Of a stretch of 64,000 nt of DNA, positions 49,640-60,900 are shown in pieces. Made by a program: the position numbers and the translations under genes. Origin of the DNA: Pyropia yezoensis. Its lineage: Eukaryota > Rhodophyta > Bangiophyceae > Bangiales > Bangiaceae. Every line of letters starts with the position of its first letter. Positions within the stretch are counted from its first letter, which is position 1. The notes under the pieces are model-generated. The model was not told the DNA's origin, made no database searches, and saw only the letters and a program-made list of their open reading frames with translations. Location: positions 3,532,882 to 3,596,881 of the forward strand of contig CM020618.1 in assembly GCA_009829735.1 (NCBI GenBank). Reading direction: 5' to 3'.

Positions 49640-50002
49640 TGTAGCAATATGGTTGTCCGTATTGTGACCCTAATATCAGGGGGGCTACTTCTAACCCTTA
49701 ACTTTCAATTTGATAGTTCGTACTGGTCACGGTATCTATAAGTTACGTATGACCAGAGGGACTTGCATCTTGGGGTGGAGGGTAGTTAGTAGTGTCTCCG
49801 AGGGTTTATAACGAGGGGGCCGGTGGCGAATCCACCGCCGGCCAAGGTAGAACAACAAACCCCTCCCATTTGGGCTCCCATCTTGGTCCCGTGGCTTGCG
49901 CTCCAAGGACAGCAACCTTGGCCTCCCGGTGACGTTGGTGCCGATCCCCCTTGGTGAGTGTTCCCTGAGAGTGGACGCGCGACGGATCCCTATTGTGCTA
50001 CA
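49640..50002 (+). repeat. 5' LTR of C3 (363 bp)
   Basis: TGTAGC...GCTACA followed by the primer site. TATA candidate TTTATAA at about 49805-49811. Confidence 0.92.
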
Positions 50003-50003
50003 T

Positions 50004-50021
50004 TGGTGGAGCAGCAGGGGA
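50004..50021 (+). promoter_or_regulatory. Primer binding site of C3
   Basis: TGGTGGAGCAGCAGGGGA one base after the LTR. Confidence 0.85.
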
Positions 50022-50227
50022 CGGGTTTCCGTCACCCTTGTGGTGACGCCGTCTTCGGCCCTGGCACACGGATAGGGATCCGGTCCTTTTCTTGTACTCG
50101 TGGTGTTGCGACCTGATCGATTGTGTTGAGCTTTTACCTGTGACTGTGACCTACTGTTACTCTCCCCAATCTACCCCCTCGCTCTCTTATTTGTGGTGGT
50201 CGTTACGTCGGTTGACTGATTGTGACC

Positions 50228-52411
50228 ATGTCTACCCAGGAGACGGGGAACGTTCAAGATGACGGATCGGCGTCGACGCCGACCCCGGAGGTGACTACGG
50301 GAACCGGGATCGGGAACCCGATCGATAACATTGAGACGCCAATGCTTTCCGGTGCCGGATCGACGTTTGGCACGGCTCGGACGGCAGGAGGCGGGGGCCC
50401 GCCTCAACTGTCGTCGACCGACCTCACTCCGCCGCCTCCTTCACCAGGGGATTCCCTGATGGCATCATTGGCCCGCATCGAGGCCCGGTTTTCCGGGCTC
50501 GACGCCCGTCAAGATCGGACGGAGGACGCAATGGCAGTGTTGATGTCAACACGCCACACGACGGGACCCCGTCGTGTTCCTCCCACACCGGTACGGTTCG
50601 AACCGGCCGGACTACTTTCGGAGTCCACCAGGGTCAACCCCGGTGTTGCTACTCCTGGACACCCCCCGGACACAATGGGGTATGGGTCCGACTCGTCGGC
50701 AGAGTTGGAACGGAGTCACACGGAGCGATACGCTCGGAGCACCCGAAGCGGACTCCGCGGACACGACCCGGCGGATACGTACACCGGGGGAGAGTCGGTT
50801 ATTGGGGGAGGGGGTACCCTCTCGCAGTACCCCCACGACGAAGGAGGCCCGGCAACTCGGGTTCCCGAGGTGCCGACGCCTGAAGTACCATCTTCAGTGG
50901 TGGAAGCTATGACCGCGCAGGTAACTGCGAGCCTACTGAAGCGGATGGAGTCCGATGAGTTCGCTCATCAACTGGCTAAGCGACTGGATATCCAGGACGC
51001 TGACACGGAGATCGTCAACGAGGTCTTCCGGTCGGTTCTTACTCCGGAACGTTATCGTTTGGAGGACCGCTCTACCACCGTATCGGAATCGATGCGTAAT
51101 ACGTCGCATCGGGCGATCCGCTCTATGCAGACCCTTATGAAGGGAGTCCCTATGTTCGGGGGGCCGAACGGACGCCCGTTGGCAGTCATCGGCTTCTTGA
51201 CTAGCTTCAAGGCAGCCGCAGACAAGGCGCTCATCAACGAGGGGCTGGCTCTGGAGATCCTCCCGTTCTTTGTTGATGAACGGGTGCGAGGCATTCTTCG
51301 CCAGGCATCCCCGATGCCGGGAATGAGGGTCGCGGCCACCCCCATGGATTACCGTGGGATATTGAAGGAGCTGCTGAGCAGCTACCTCAGTGAGGACAAG
51401 TGCGAGGACCACTATCGGGCCCTTCGCACTGCCACCGCCCAGTCCTGGGAGGATGAGGAGATGTTTGGACGCCGGATCCAAGAGCTCGACTACGAGCTGG
51501 GGAAGCTCCTCGGAGAAGGGGAGCTACGGGCCATCCTGTTCGCAGGAGTACCCAACTACGTGCGGATATCCGCACGGGGCGCCAACACGGCACGGACGAA
51601 CTTCAGTCGACTGATGCATATGTGCAAGTCCCTAGGGGACGCCTACCGGGTTCTACACCCGGAGTGTGCCTTGGCCCCGAAGCCCAAGGGTGAGGGAGGC
51701 AAGCCCAGTCTTACCCCGGTACCGAGGCAAGAGAAGGTGGAACGTAAGGCCGCACCAGTACTGGTGGCGACCGAACATACCCCTATTGGTGAGGGTGACC
51801 CTCTAGTCGACCAACAGGGCCACCTGTTGCTACCGGCGACGCCGGTGATTGATGAACATGGTACGGTAGCGTACATCGCCCCGGCTGGAACCCAGTTCCA
51901 GGTCAACGAAGGAACGGGACGGCGCGTCCCGTATGTGCGGACTACGGGGTACTCCCCGGTGACGGGTAACCCTCACCAACCCTTGCCAACATGGGCGGTG
52001 CGCACGGAGGCACCCCCGCAGATTGCGGGCCGACCCAACCGGTTGGGGGAGTCCATGTTCCGGTTGACCCAAGGACCCAAGGCCTACCAGGGAGCAGGCA
52101 CTCGGGCGCCCGAGGGAGGCAACCGTAGCTACGGGGCTACCCCGATGCGACCTCAAGGGGGGACCGGCACGTCCGGATGTATGTTGTGTGGGGATCCCCA
52201 GCACTGGGTGTCTTCCTGCCCACTCATCCCCGAGGAGTCTCGGCGGGCAGCGGCGCAACGCAAGGCATCCACCGGGGGGTATCCCGCCCGAGCACCCGGA
52301 CCCGCACCGGGTAGGCAGCCAGCTCCAGGTGGAGTACTGGCCGTCGAGGGGGCACCTCCTCAGCCGGATGTCCCGGCGGACAGCACCCTACCAAGGGCGG
52401 GAAACGAGTAA
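50228..52411 (+). CDS. gag: gag of C3 (727 aa, intact)
   Basis: ATG of MSTQETGNVQDDGSA chosen; a GTG two codons upstream is in frame. Ser/Thr/Pro-rich N-terminus, a helical segment (VVEAMTAQVTASLLKRMES), a capsid-like region about residues 290-480 (FLTSFKAAADKALINEGLALEILPFF; WEDEEMFGRRIQELDYELGKLL), a basic linker, CCHC knuckle CMLCGDPQHWVSSC near residue 655, end RAGNE then TAA. It lacks the 22-bp duplication, so this is the ancestral form of the C gag. Confidence 0.92.
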   Translation: MSTQETGNVQDDGSASTPTPEVTTGTGIGNPIDNIETPMLSGAGSTFGTARTAGGGGPPQLSSTDLTPPPPSPGDSLMASLARIEARFSGLDARQDRTEDAMAVLMSTRHTTGPRRVPPTPVRFEPAGLLSESTRVNPGVATPGHPPDTMGYGSDSSAELERSHTERYARSTRSGLRGHDPADTYTGGESVIGGGGTLSQYPHDEGGPATRVPEVPTPEVPSSVVEAMTAQVTASLLKRMESDEFAHQLAKRLDIQDADTEIVNEVFRSVLTPERYRLEDRSTTVSESMRNTSHRAIRSMQTLMKGVPMFGGPNGRPLAVIGFLTSFKAAADKALINEGLALEILPFFVDERVRGILRQASPMPGMRVAATPMDYRGILKELLSSYLSEDKCEDHYRALRTATAQSWEDEEMFGRRIQELDYELGKLLGEGELRAILFAGVPNYVRISARGANTARTNFSRLMHMCKSLGDAYRVLHPECALAPKPKGEGGKPSLTPVPRQEKVERKAAPVLVATEHTPIGEGDPLVDQQGHLLLPATPVIDEHGTVAYIAPAGTQFQVNEGTGRRVPYVRTTGYSPVTGNPHQPLPTWAVRTEAPPQIAGRPNRLGESMFRLTQGPKAYQGAGTRAPEGGNRSYGATPMRPQGGTGTSGCMLCGDPQHWVSSCPLIPEESRRAAAQRKASTGGYPARAPGPAPGRQPAPGGVLAVEGAPPQPDVPADSTLPRAGNE
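52399..52405 (+). promoter_or_regulatory. -1 ribosomal frameshift site GGGAAAC (C3)
   Basis: GCG GGA AAC GAG TAA; the -1 frame continues GTA AGA GGA AGG ATG ACC into pol. CCGGGG about 18 bases downstream can pair with CCCCGG about 30 bases later, a possible stimulatory stem. Confidence 0.78.
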
Positions 52412-52419
52412 GAGGAAGG

Positions 52420-54727
52420 ATGACCGGGGGGCGCTGGGGTCACCCAAGCAAGCCACCCCGGAGTACCGCGGGGAAAGCCCCACGGAGAGCGCGGTTGAGC
52501 CGACGCCGCATCAACCCCCGGGTACACCTTCCGGCCCCTACGACACGGCGTCAGGGGATTGATGACCACCCTCCAAGGTTGGGAGGAGAGGACGGGAAGC
52601 CCCGTCACGTTGAACCAGACAAGGGCCCTGTTCAGGATGCCCGAGCTACACCGGATATCGGTGTAGGACATGTGTTGTTTACCTTGGAGAACTTCAAGGT
52701 ATCAGCCACACTGGGGGTTGACCCCCAGTCGACACGATCGTACTACCCTGTACTGGATACAGGGGCTGGACCCAACCTTATCCGGAAGGATACCCTCCCG
52801 GACAAGTGGCTTCCACGAGTCAGAGTGACTCGGGGACCCACCATCAAGGACGCGAATGGTCGACTCATTCGTACGACCGCAGCGATGTCGCTGCAGGTTA
52901 CCATCGGGGATCTCACCACGGAAGTTGACTTCCTGGTATGTGAAACGCTATCGGTGCCCTGCATACTGGGGTGCACCTTCATCAACGTTCACGTTGATGC
53001 AATCCGGCCAGGCCGGAGGACCGTCGAGCTTCAAGAAGCCGACGGGACGAAGCGAGGACACACGGCTATCGTCAGGGACCTGACGCTACAAGGAAGCCAC
53101 GTTAACGTGGCTGAGGTGTACGCAAGCGTCGAGCCGAAGACACTTCGTTTGGCCAAGCGAACTCGCTTTGAGCCGTTGTCAGAGACAGTCCTCCCGGTTA
53201 ACTGCGACCTCGCAGGCATCTGCAGAGTCCAGTCCAACCTACGGACGTACAAGCGCCATGGGTTGACCATGGCCAACGGTCTCATAGACCTCCCAGCAGG
53301 AGGGTCGTCCCTCCTAGTGATGGCGAACTACCGCCGTAAGGCAGTCACCCTCCCGAAGGGAACTATCCTCGGGATTGCCGAACTCTACGAAGGAGATATC
53401 CTTACCCTGATAAGGAAGGTCAAGTGGAACCACTTGAAGTACTGGCGGTCGCCGAGACCACCGAGCGACAGCAACCCGATGACGGGAAGCCTAACCCATC
53501 GGCGGCTCCGGCGGACCTGCCGCCAAAGGACCAAGAGGCCTTGAAGGCACTGGCCGAGGCTGACCTCAACCACCTTCCCCCTTCGGTAGCCGAAGGGGTA
53601 CGACGGATGCTAAGAAAGCATGACGTTATGTGGACAGGCGGGGCCTTGGGGACCATTGGGGCAACCCCAACATCGTATAGACCTGGTACCAGGCGCACGA
53701 CCCGCCCGCTCACAACCGCACCGAGCGGGACCTATGCAACGAGAGATCGTTGATGGAGAAGTGAAGAGGATGAGTGAAGCTAAGGTGATCCGACCTTCGA
53801 TGTCGGAATGGGGGTGCCCCAGTCGTTATTGTGCCGAAGAAGGATCAAACCCCTCGGTTTTGCATCGATTATCGACGCCTCAACTTGGTTACCAAGAAGG
53901 ACTCATACCCTTTACCAAGGATGGATGAATGCATCGACTCCCTGGGGGAGGCTACGGTGTTTGCCACCATCGACTGCAATGCCGGATACTGGCAGATCCC
54001 GGTGGCGGACGAGGATATCCCCAAGACGGCATTCGTCTGTCACAGTGGAGTGTACGAGTTCCTAAGGATGCCCTTCGGATGTCCAACGCCCCCGCTACAT
54101 TCCAGCGGGCTATCGACATCATACTGTCTGGGGTGAAGTGGCGTAACTGCCTAGTGTACCTCGATGACGTCATCGTCTTCTCGCGTAACATGGATGACCA
54201 TGTACAACATGTTGACGAGGTACTCACCCTCTTGAGGAACGCCGGGGTAACCCTGCGTCTGAAGAAGTGCGCCTTCTTCCAACAGACGGTCGAATATCTG
54301 GGCCACCAGATAACCCCTGGTAAACTAGGGGTACTCGAAGCCAATACCCGGGCACTCCGGGATGCCCGGTTCCCTAACACCCAGACGCAGCTCAAGAGCT
54401 TCCTGGGAATGTGCAATGTATACCGACGGTTCGTCAAGGACTTCGCTCGGATAGCTAAACCGTTAACGGTTCTTACGAGCAGTACCTTACCCAAGGTACT
54501 CCAACCCCCTTCGCCTAGCGAAGAGGAGGCATTCGAGTCGCTGAAGCGAGCCCTACTAGCCCCACCCGTCCTTGCGTTACCGCATAGACGGGGTACCTTC
54601 GTCATCGATGTCGATGCGTGTGATACACAAGTGGGATGCACCCTGTTACAGGGAGAGACGTTGATCGGTACCGATAACGTTATCCCGGACCTACGTCCGG
54701 TAGGGTACTTCAGCCGGACACTCAACC
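52420..54727 (+). pseudogene. pol: pol of C3, left-contig copy ending at the gap
   Basis: Protease to RNase H part. Nearly identical to 56255-58562, but with single-base changes in short homopolymers (C loss near 53406, C gain near 53670, G gain near 53809, T loss near 54078) that break the frame. These look like consensus errors at a contig end rather than biology. Confidence 0.75.
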
Positions 54728-55227
54728 NNNNNNNNNNNNNNNNNNNNNNNNNNNNNNNNNNNNNNNNNNNNNNNNNNNNNNNNNNNNNNNNNNNNNNNNN
54801 NNNNNNNNNNNNNNNNNNNNNNNNNNNNNNNNNNNNNNNNNNNNNNNNNNNNNNNNNNNNNNNNNNNNNNNNNNNNNNNNNNNNNNNNNNNNNNNNNNNN
54901 NNNNNNNNNNNNNNNNNNNNNNNNNNNNNNNNNNNNNNNNNNNNNNNNNNNNNNNNNNNNNNNNNNNNNNNNNNNNNNNNNNNNNNNNNNNNNNNNNNNN
55001 NNNNNNNNNNNNNNNNNNNNNNNNNNNNNNNNNNNNNNNNNNNNNNNNNNNNNNNNNNNNNNNNNNNNNNNNNNNNNNNNNNNNNNNNNNNNNNNNNNNN
55101 NNNNNNNNNNNNNNNNNNNNNNNNNNNNNNNNNNNNNNNNNNNNNNNNNNNNNNNNNNNNNNNNNNNNNNNNNNNNNNNNNNNNNNNNNNNNNNNNNNNN
55201 NNNNNNNNNNNNNNNNNNNNNNNNNNN
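54728..55227. other. Assembly gap (500 N)
   Basis: Exactly 500 unknown bases, a conventional placeholder size. Sequence left of it equals that ending at 58562; sequence right of it equals that starting at 51391. Confidence 0.98.
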
Positions 55228-56246
55228 TGAGGACAAGTGCGAGGACCACTATCGGGCCCTTCGCACTGCCACCGCCCAGTCCTGGGAGGATGAGGAGATG
55301 TTTGGACGCCGGATCCAAGAGCTCGACTACGAGCTGGGGAAGCTCCTCGGAGAAGGGGAGCTACGGGCCATCCTGTTCGCAGGAGTACCCAACTACGTGC
55401 GGATTATCCGCACGGGGCGCCAACACGGCACGGACGAACTTCAGTCGACTGATGCATATGTGCAAGTCCCTAGGGGACGCCTACCGGGTTCTACACCCGG
55501 AGTGTGCCTTGGCCCGAAGCCCAAGGGTGAGGAGGCAAGCCCAGTCTTACCCCGGTACCGAGGCAAGAGAAGGTGGAACGTAAGGCCGCACCAGTACTGG
55601 TGGCGACCGAACATACCCCTATTGGTGAGGGTGACCCTCTAGTCGACCAACAGGGCCACCTGTTGCTACCGGCGACGCCGGTGATTGATGAACATGGTAC
55701 GGTAGCGTACATCGCCCCGGCTGGAACCCAGTTCCAGGTCAACGAAGGAACGGGACGGCGCGTCCCGTATGTGCGGACTACGGGGTACTCCCCGGTGACG
55801 GGTAACCCTCACCAACCCTTGCCAACATGGGCGGTGCGCACGGAGGCACCCCCGCAGATTGCGGGCCGACCCAACCGGTTGGGGGAGTCCATGTTCCGGT
55901 TGACCCAAGGACCCAAGGCCTACCAGGGAGCAGGCACTCGGGCGCCCGAGGGAGGCAACCGTAGCTACGGGGCTACCCCGATGCGACCTCAAGGGGGGAC
56001 CGGCACGTCCGGATGTATGTTGTGTGGGGATCCCCAGCACTGGGTGTCTTCCTGCCCACTCATCCCCGAGGAGTCTCGGCGGGCAGCGGCGCAACGCAAG
56101 GCATCCACCGGGGGGTATCCGCCCGAGCACCCGGACCCGCACCGGGTAGGCAGCCAGCTCCAGGTGGAGTACTGGCCGTCGAGGGGGCACCTCCTCAGCC
56201 GGATGTCCCGGCGGACAGCACCCTACCAAGGGCGGGAAACGAGTAA
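55228..56246 (+). pseudogene. gag: gag 3' fragment of C3, right-contig copy
   Basis: Corresponds to 51391-52411 with single-base homopolymer differences (T gain near 55405, C loss near 55513, G loss near 55529, C loss near 56120). Contains the zinc knuckle and ends AGNE then TAA. Probably the same DNA as 51391-52411 assembled twice. Confidence 0.75.
56234..56240 (+). promoter_or_regulatory. -1 ribosomal frameshift site GGGAAAC (right-contig copy)
   Basis: Same context as at 52399. Confidence 0.7.
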
Positions 56247-56254
56247 GAGGAAGG

Positions 56255-59200
56255 ATGACCGGGGGGCGCTGGGGTCACCCAAGCAAGCCACCCCGGAGTA
56301 CCGCGGGGAAAGCCCCACGGAGAGCGCGGTTGAGCCGACGCCGCATCAACCCCCGGGTACACCTTCCGGCCCCTACGACACGGCGTCAGGGGATTGATGA
56401 CCACCCTCCAAGGTTGGGAGGAGAGGACGGGAAGCCCCGTCACGTTGAACCAGACAAGGGCCCTGTTCAGGATGCCCGAGCTACACCGGATATCGGTGTA
56501 GGACATGTGTTGTTTACCTTGGAGAACTTCAAGGTATCAGCCACACTGGGGGTTGACCCCCAGTCGACACGATCGTACTACCCTGTACTGGATACAGGGG
56601 CTGGACCCAACCTTATCCGGAAGGATACCCTCCCGGACAAGTGGCTTCCACGAGTCAGAGTGACTCGGGGACCCACCATCAAGGACGCGAATGGTCGACT
56701 CATTCGTACGACCGCAGCGATGTCGCTGCAGGTTACCATCGGGGATCTCACCACGGAAGTTGACTTCCTGGTATGTGAAACGCTATCGGTGCCCTGCATA
56801 CTGGGGTGCACCTTCATCAACGTTCACGTTGATGCAATCCGGCCAGGCCGGAGGACCGTCGAGCTTCAAGAAGCCGACGGGACGAAGCGAGGACACACGG
56901 CTATCGTCAGGGACCTGACGCTACAAGGAAGCCACGTTAACGTGGCTGAGGTGTACGCAAGCGTCGAGCCGAAGACACTTCGTTTGGCCAAGCGAACTCG
57001 CTTTGAGCCGTTGTCAGAGACAGTCCTCCCGGTTAACTGCGACCTCGCAGGCATCTGCAGAGTCCAGTCCAACCTACGGACGTACAAGCGCCATGGGTTG
57101 ACCATGGCCAACGGTCTCATAGACCTCCCAGCAGGAGGGTCGTCCCTCCTAGTGATGGCGAACTACCGCCGTAAGGCAGTCACCCTCCCGAAGGGAACTA
57201 TCCTCGGGATTGCCGAACTCTACGAAGGAGATATCCTTACCCCTGATAAGGAAGGTCAAGTGGAACCACTTGAAGTACTGGCGGTCGCCGAGACCACCGA
57301 GCGACAGCAACCCGATGACGGGAAGCCTAACCCATCGGCGGCTCCGGCGGACCTGCCGCCAAAGGACCAAGAGGCCTTGAAGGCACTGGCCGAGGCTGAC
57401 CTCAACCACCTTCCCCCTTCGGTAGCCGAAGGGGTACGACGGATGCTAAGAAAGCATGACGTTATGTGGACAGGCGGGGCCTTGGGGACCATTGGGGCAA
57501 CCCAACATCGTATAGACCTGGTACCAGGCGCACGACCCGCCCGCTCACAACCGCACCGAGCGGGACCTATGCAACGAGAGATCGTTGATGGAGAAGTGAA
57601 GAGGATGAGTGAAGCTAAGGTGATCCGACCTTCGATGTCGGAATGGGGTGCCCCAGTCGTTATTGTGCCGAAGAAGGATCAAACCCCTCGGTTTTGCATC
57701 GATTATCGACGCCTCAACTTGGTTACCAAGAAGGACTCATACCCTTTACCAAGGATGGATGAATGCATCGACTCCCTGGGGGAGGCTACGGTGTTTGCCA
57801 CCATCGACTGCAATGCCGGATACTGGCAGATCCCGGTGGCGGACGAGGATATCCCCAAGACGGCATTCGTCTGTCACAGTGGAGTGTACGAGTTCCTAAG
57901 GATGCCCTTCGGATTGTCCAACGCCCCCGCTACATTCCAGCGGGCTATCGACATCATACTGTCTGGGGTGAAGTGGCGTAACTGCCTAGTGTACCTCGAT
58001 GACGTCATCGTCTTCTCACGTAACATGGATGACCATGTACAACATGTTGACGAGGTACTCACCCTCTTGAGGAACGCCGGGGTAACCCTGCGTCTGAAGA
58101 AGTGCGCCTTCTTCCAACAGACGGTCGAATATCTGGGCCACCAGATAACCCCTGGTAAACTAGGGGTACTCGAAGCCAATACCCGGGCACTCCGGGATGC
58201 CCGGTTCCCTAACACCCAGACGCAGCTCAAGAGCTTCCTGGGAATGTGCAATGTATACCGACGGTTCGTCAAGGACTTCGCTCGGATAGCTAAACCGTTA
58301 ACGGTTCTTACGAGCAGTACCTTACCCAAGGTACTCCAACCCCCTTCGCCTAGCGAAGAGGAGGCATTCGAGTCGCTGAAGCGAGCCCTACTAGCCCCAC
58401 CCGTCCTTGCGTTACCGCATAGACGGGGTACCTTCGTCATCGATGTCGATGCGTGTGATACACAAGTGGGATGCACCCTGTTACAGGGAGAGACGTTGAT
58501 CGGTACCGATAACGTTATCCCGGACCTACGTCCGGTAGGGTACTTCAGCCGGACACTCAACCCGGCTGAGCGGAACTATAGTGCCACCGAGCGTGAATGC
58601 CTCGGAGTCATATGGGCAGTGCAACTGCTCCGTCCATACCTGGAGGGCTCCAGGTTCATCGTCAGGTCCGACCACGAACCCCTACGATGGCTCCTCAACC
58701 TTGGTGACAAGGATTCCGATAGCCATGGGAGGCTAGCCCGATGGAGGCTGAAGATGGCCGAGCACGACTACCGCACGGTGTATAAGGCTGGGTCAACCCA
58801 CCACCTCGGAGACGCGTTGTCTCGACTCGACACACCGAGCGGGGATACCCGCCCGGTGGACGAGGACATCCCGGTAGTACCGGTGTGCATGGTGGGTAAT
58901 GCTACCCAGGGTATGGCTGACCATACCATGGCACACCTTGCGTGCCCATTGACCCTCGCGGACTTCCGCGAGGCACAGGCCAACGACGATGACTGTAGAC
59001 GTCATCGTGCTAACCTCCTGGCCGGTACGGCCGGCATCTTCTCCGAGAACGAAGACGGACTCATATACCGGCGGGCACCAGCCGATGGACGACATCAAGT
59101 CGTGGTTCCCGTGTCCTTACGGCAAGCCGTCATGGAACGAGAACATGAGAACCCTACAGCCGGACACCCGGGGGGTTCACGTATGTTCGCAGCAATGCGA

Positions 59201-60420
59201 AGGTTCTTCTACTGGCCAGCAATGGCCGTCGACGTGGTCGACTACGTAAGGGGATGCCACCCCTGTGCGCGTAACCGCATGAGTCTACATAGGCAGGCGT
59301 CTGCCATGAAGCTATTCCCACCCGATGGGCCCAACGAGCAAGTCGCTATCGACATACTCGGGCCACTTCCGGTAACGGAAGAAGGGAACAGGTACATCCT
59401 GGTCATGTCTGACCGCTTCACTAAGCTGTCACGAGCGGCAGCCATCCCGAATGATACGGCATATACCATCATGAACGCAGTGGTTGACCACTGGATCAGT
59501 GCGTACGGAGTCATGAAGCAACTCCTCTCCGATAACGGAGCAAACCTTACGTCGGCATTCTGCACTAAGGTCCTGGGCATGTTCGGTATCGAACCACGTC
59601 GGGCATCCGACTACCACCCGCAGTCCAACGGACAGGTGGAGCGGTTCAACCGCACCATCGTCAAGATGCTACAGTGCTACGGGCCGAGCACACGAACACT
59701 TGGGACAGGCTTCTGTCCGTACTCACCCTGGCATACAATGCCAGGCCACATCGGAGCACAAACATTGCTCCGCTGGAGTGGGTCATGCCACTAGGCGTCG
59801 GTAACCTGACGCTGCCGCCAGGCAGGTGCACTCGGTATGATACACCGAAGGGCCGACCCGCCGAACGCATCCACCTAGCTTGGTTGGCCAAGCTATCGTG
59901 GATGATTCCTAAGCTCAAGGGTGCCCTTGACAGAACACAACTTCGATACAAGAAGAACTTCGACGCCCGACTACGGGTGCGCAACGCAACCCTGGTAACA
60001 GGTGACTGGGTCTATATCAGACACCAGAAGTTCCGAGGGAACAAGCTTATGCAACCGGTCAAGGGACCGTACCAGATCCTCCACAGAGATGACCACTCTG
60101 TTATCTTACACTCCGATACGGAGATCCAACGCATCAGTGTGAATGATGTCACACCTGCTCCGAAGCCGGAACAGCCTCAGCCGGTACCGGCTGGGTTGCT
60201 ACATGAAGCTCTTACAACCCACCGGTCGGATGACCCGGTGGGACCGGATGGGATTCCATACCAAGTAGAGAGCGTGGTCGGACACACCGACCCGGACATA
60301 CCAGGACCCTGGTACGTCAAGGTTATGTGGGTCGGATACGACTCACTCACCTGGGAACAGGCGGCGAATATACCCCGCCAACTACTCATGCCTTACATGA
60401 GGCGACGACGCCTACTGTAA
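56255..60420 (+). CDS. pol: pol polyprotein of C3 (one late frameshift)
   Basis: Best C pol. Protease LDTGAG at residues 112-117; RT with FCIDYRRLNL and YLDD at 580-583; RNase H (DVDACDTQVG, TEREC, RSDHEPL); integrase zinc site (H..H..CHPCARN) and DDE at IDILGPLP, SDNGANL and NGQVERF; chromodomain-like end (YQVESVVGHTDP...YVKVMWVGYDSLTWEQAANIP), ending MRRRRLL. The protease and RT are in one frame here, unlike C1 and C2. One base is missing near 59682 (TACGGGCCGAGC against TACGTGGCAGAGC in C2), just after the catalytic Glu of integrase, which moves the last 248 codons to another frame; this may be a true mutation or a sequencing error. Confidence 0.9.
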
Positions 60421-60900
60421 CAACCCAACCGACACCGACATCGGCTGTTGGGGGTTGAGGCTTATACCTACTAAGTAGGGTGTGACATGGTTACGGCAGA
60501 CTTAGGTTTCTAAGTCAAATCAGACTTAGGTTTCTAAGTCGAACCAAGCTTAGGTAACTAAGTAGAGCTAAGCTTAGGTAACTAAGTAAAAACCTGAACC
60601 TTAATAAGTTAACTTAAAGGTAAAGGCTAACTCCGATAATATCGAAGTAACTAGGGAGCTTACACGGGAGGATGACCTCCCCAAGCCAAGACACAAAGTG
60701 AGGGAGGATAACCTCCCCAAGCATGAACCAACCGAAAGAAGTTGGGCGGGAGGCAAGGCACCACTGAGCCAGAAGGGGTACTCCCCAGGGCAGCAAACAG
60801 AGGCAAGCAATGCCCCCAGCGGGGGATGAGTTTATACTCACTACTACCCGGCTACCATAAGGGTTGCCGGGGCCCTCTCCCTCACAACCAATAGCACTCC
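60421..60900. other. Hairpin-rich spacer between convergent pol and antisense ORF (C3)
   Basis: Starts with a stem-loop directly after the pol stop (CCCAAC...GTTGGG enclosing CCGA...TCGG). Then four CTTAG gtnn CTAAG hairpins (two GACTTAG gttt CTAAGTC, two AGCTTAG gtaa CTAAGT) where C1 has three, then the TAAGTTAACTTA palindrome and two GGGAGG/CCTCCC-type elements. No ORF. Confidence 0.6.

Noticed and set aside
49640..50002. LTR at 49640 as the true 3' LTR of C2
   Set aside because: There is no polypurine tract or antisense gene before it, it joins within pol codons, and it is followed by a primer site and C3 gag; it is the 5' LTR of C3.
50228..56246. Two complete gag-pol units in tandem around the gap
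   Set aside because: The second gag is only the 3' part, and both blocks are the same sequence up to homopolymer differences at contig ends; an unmerged overlap explains this better.
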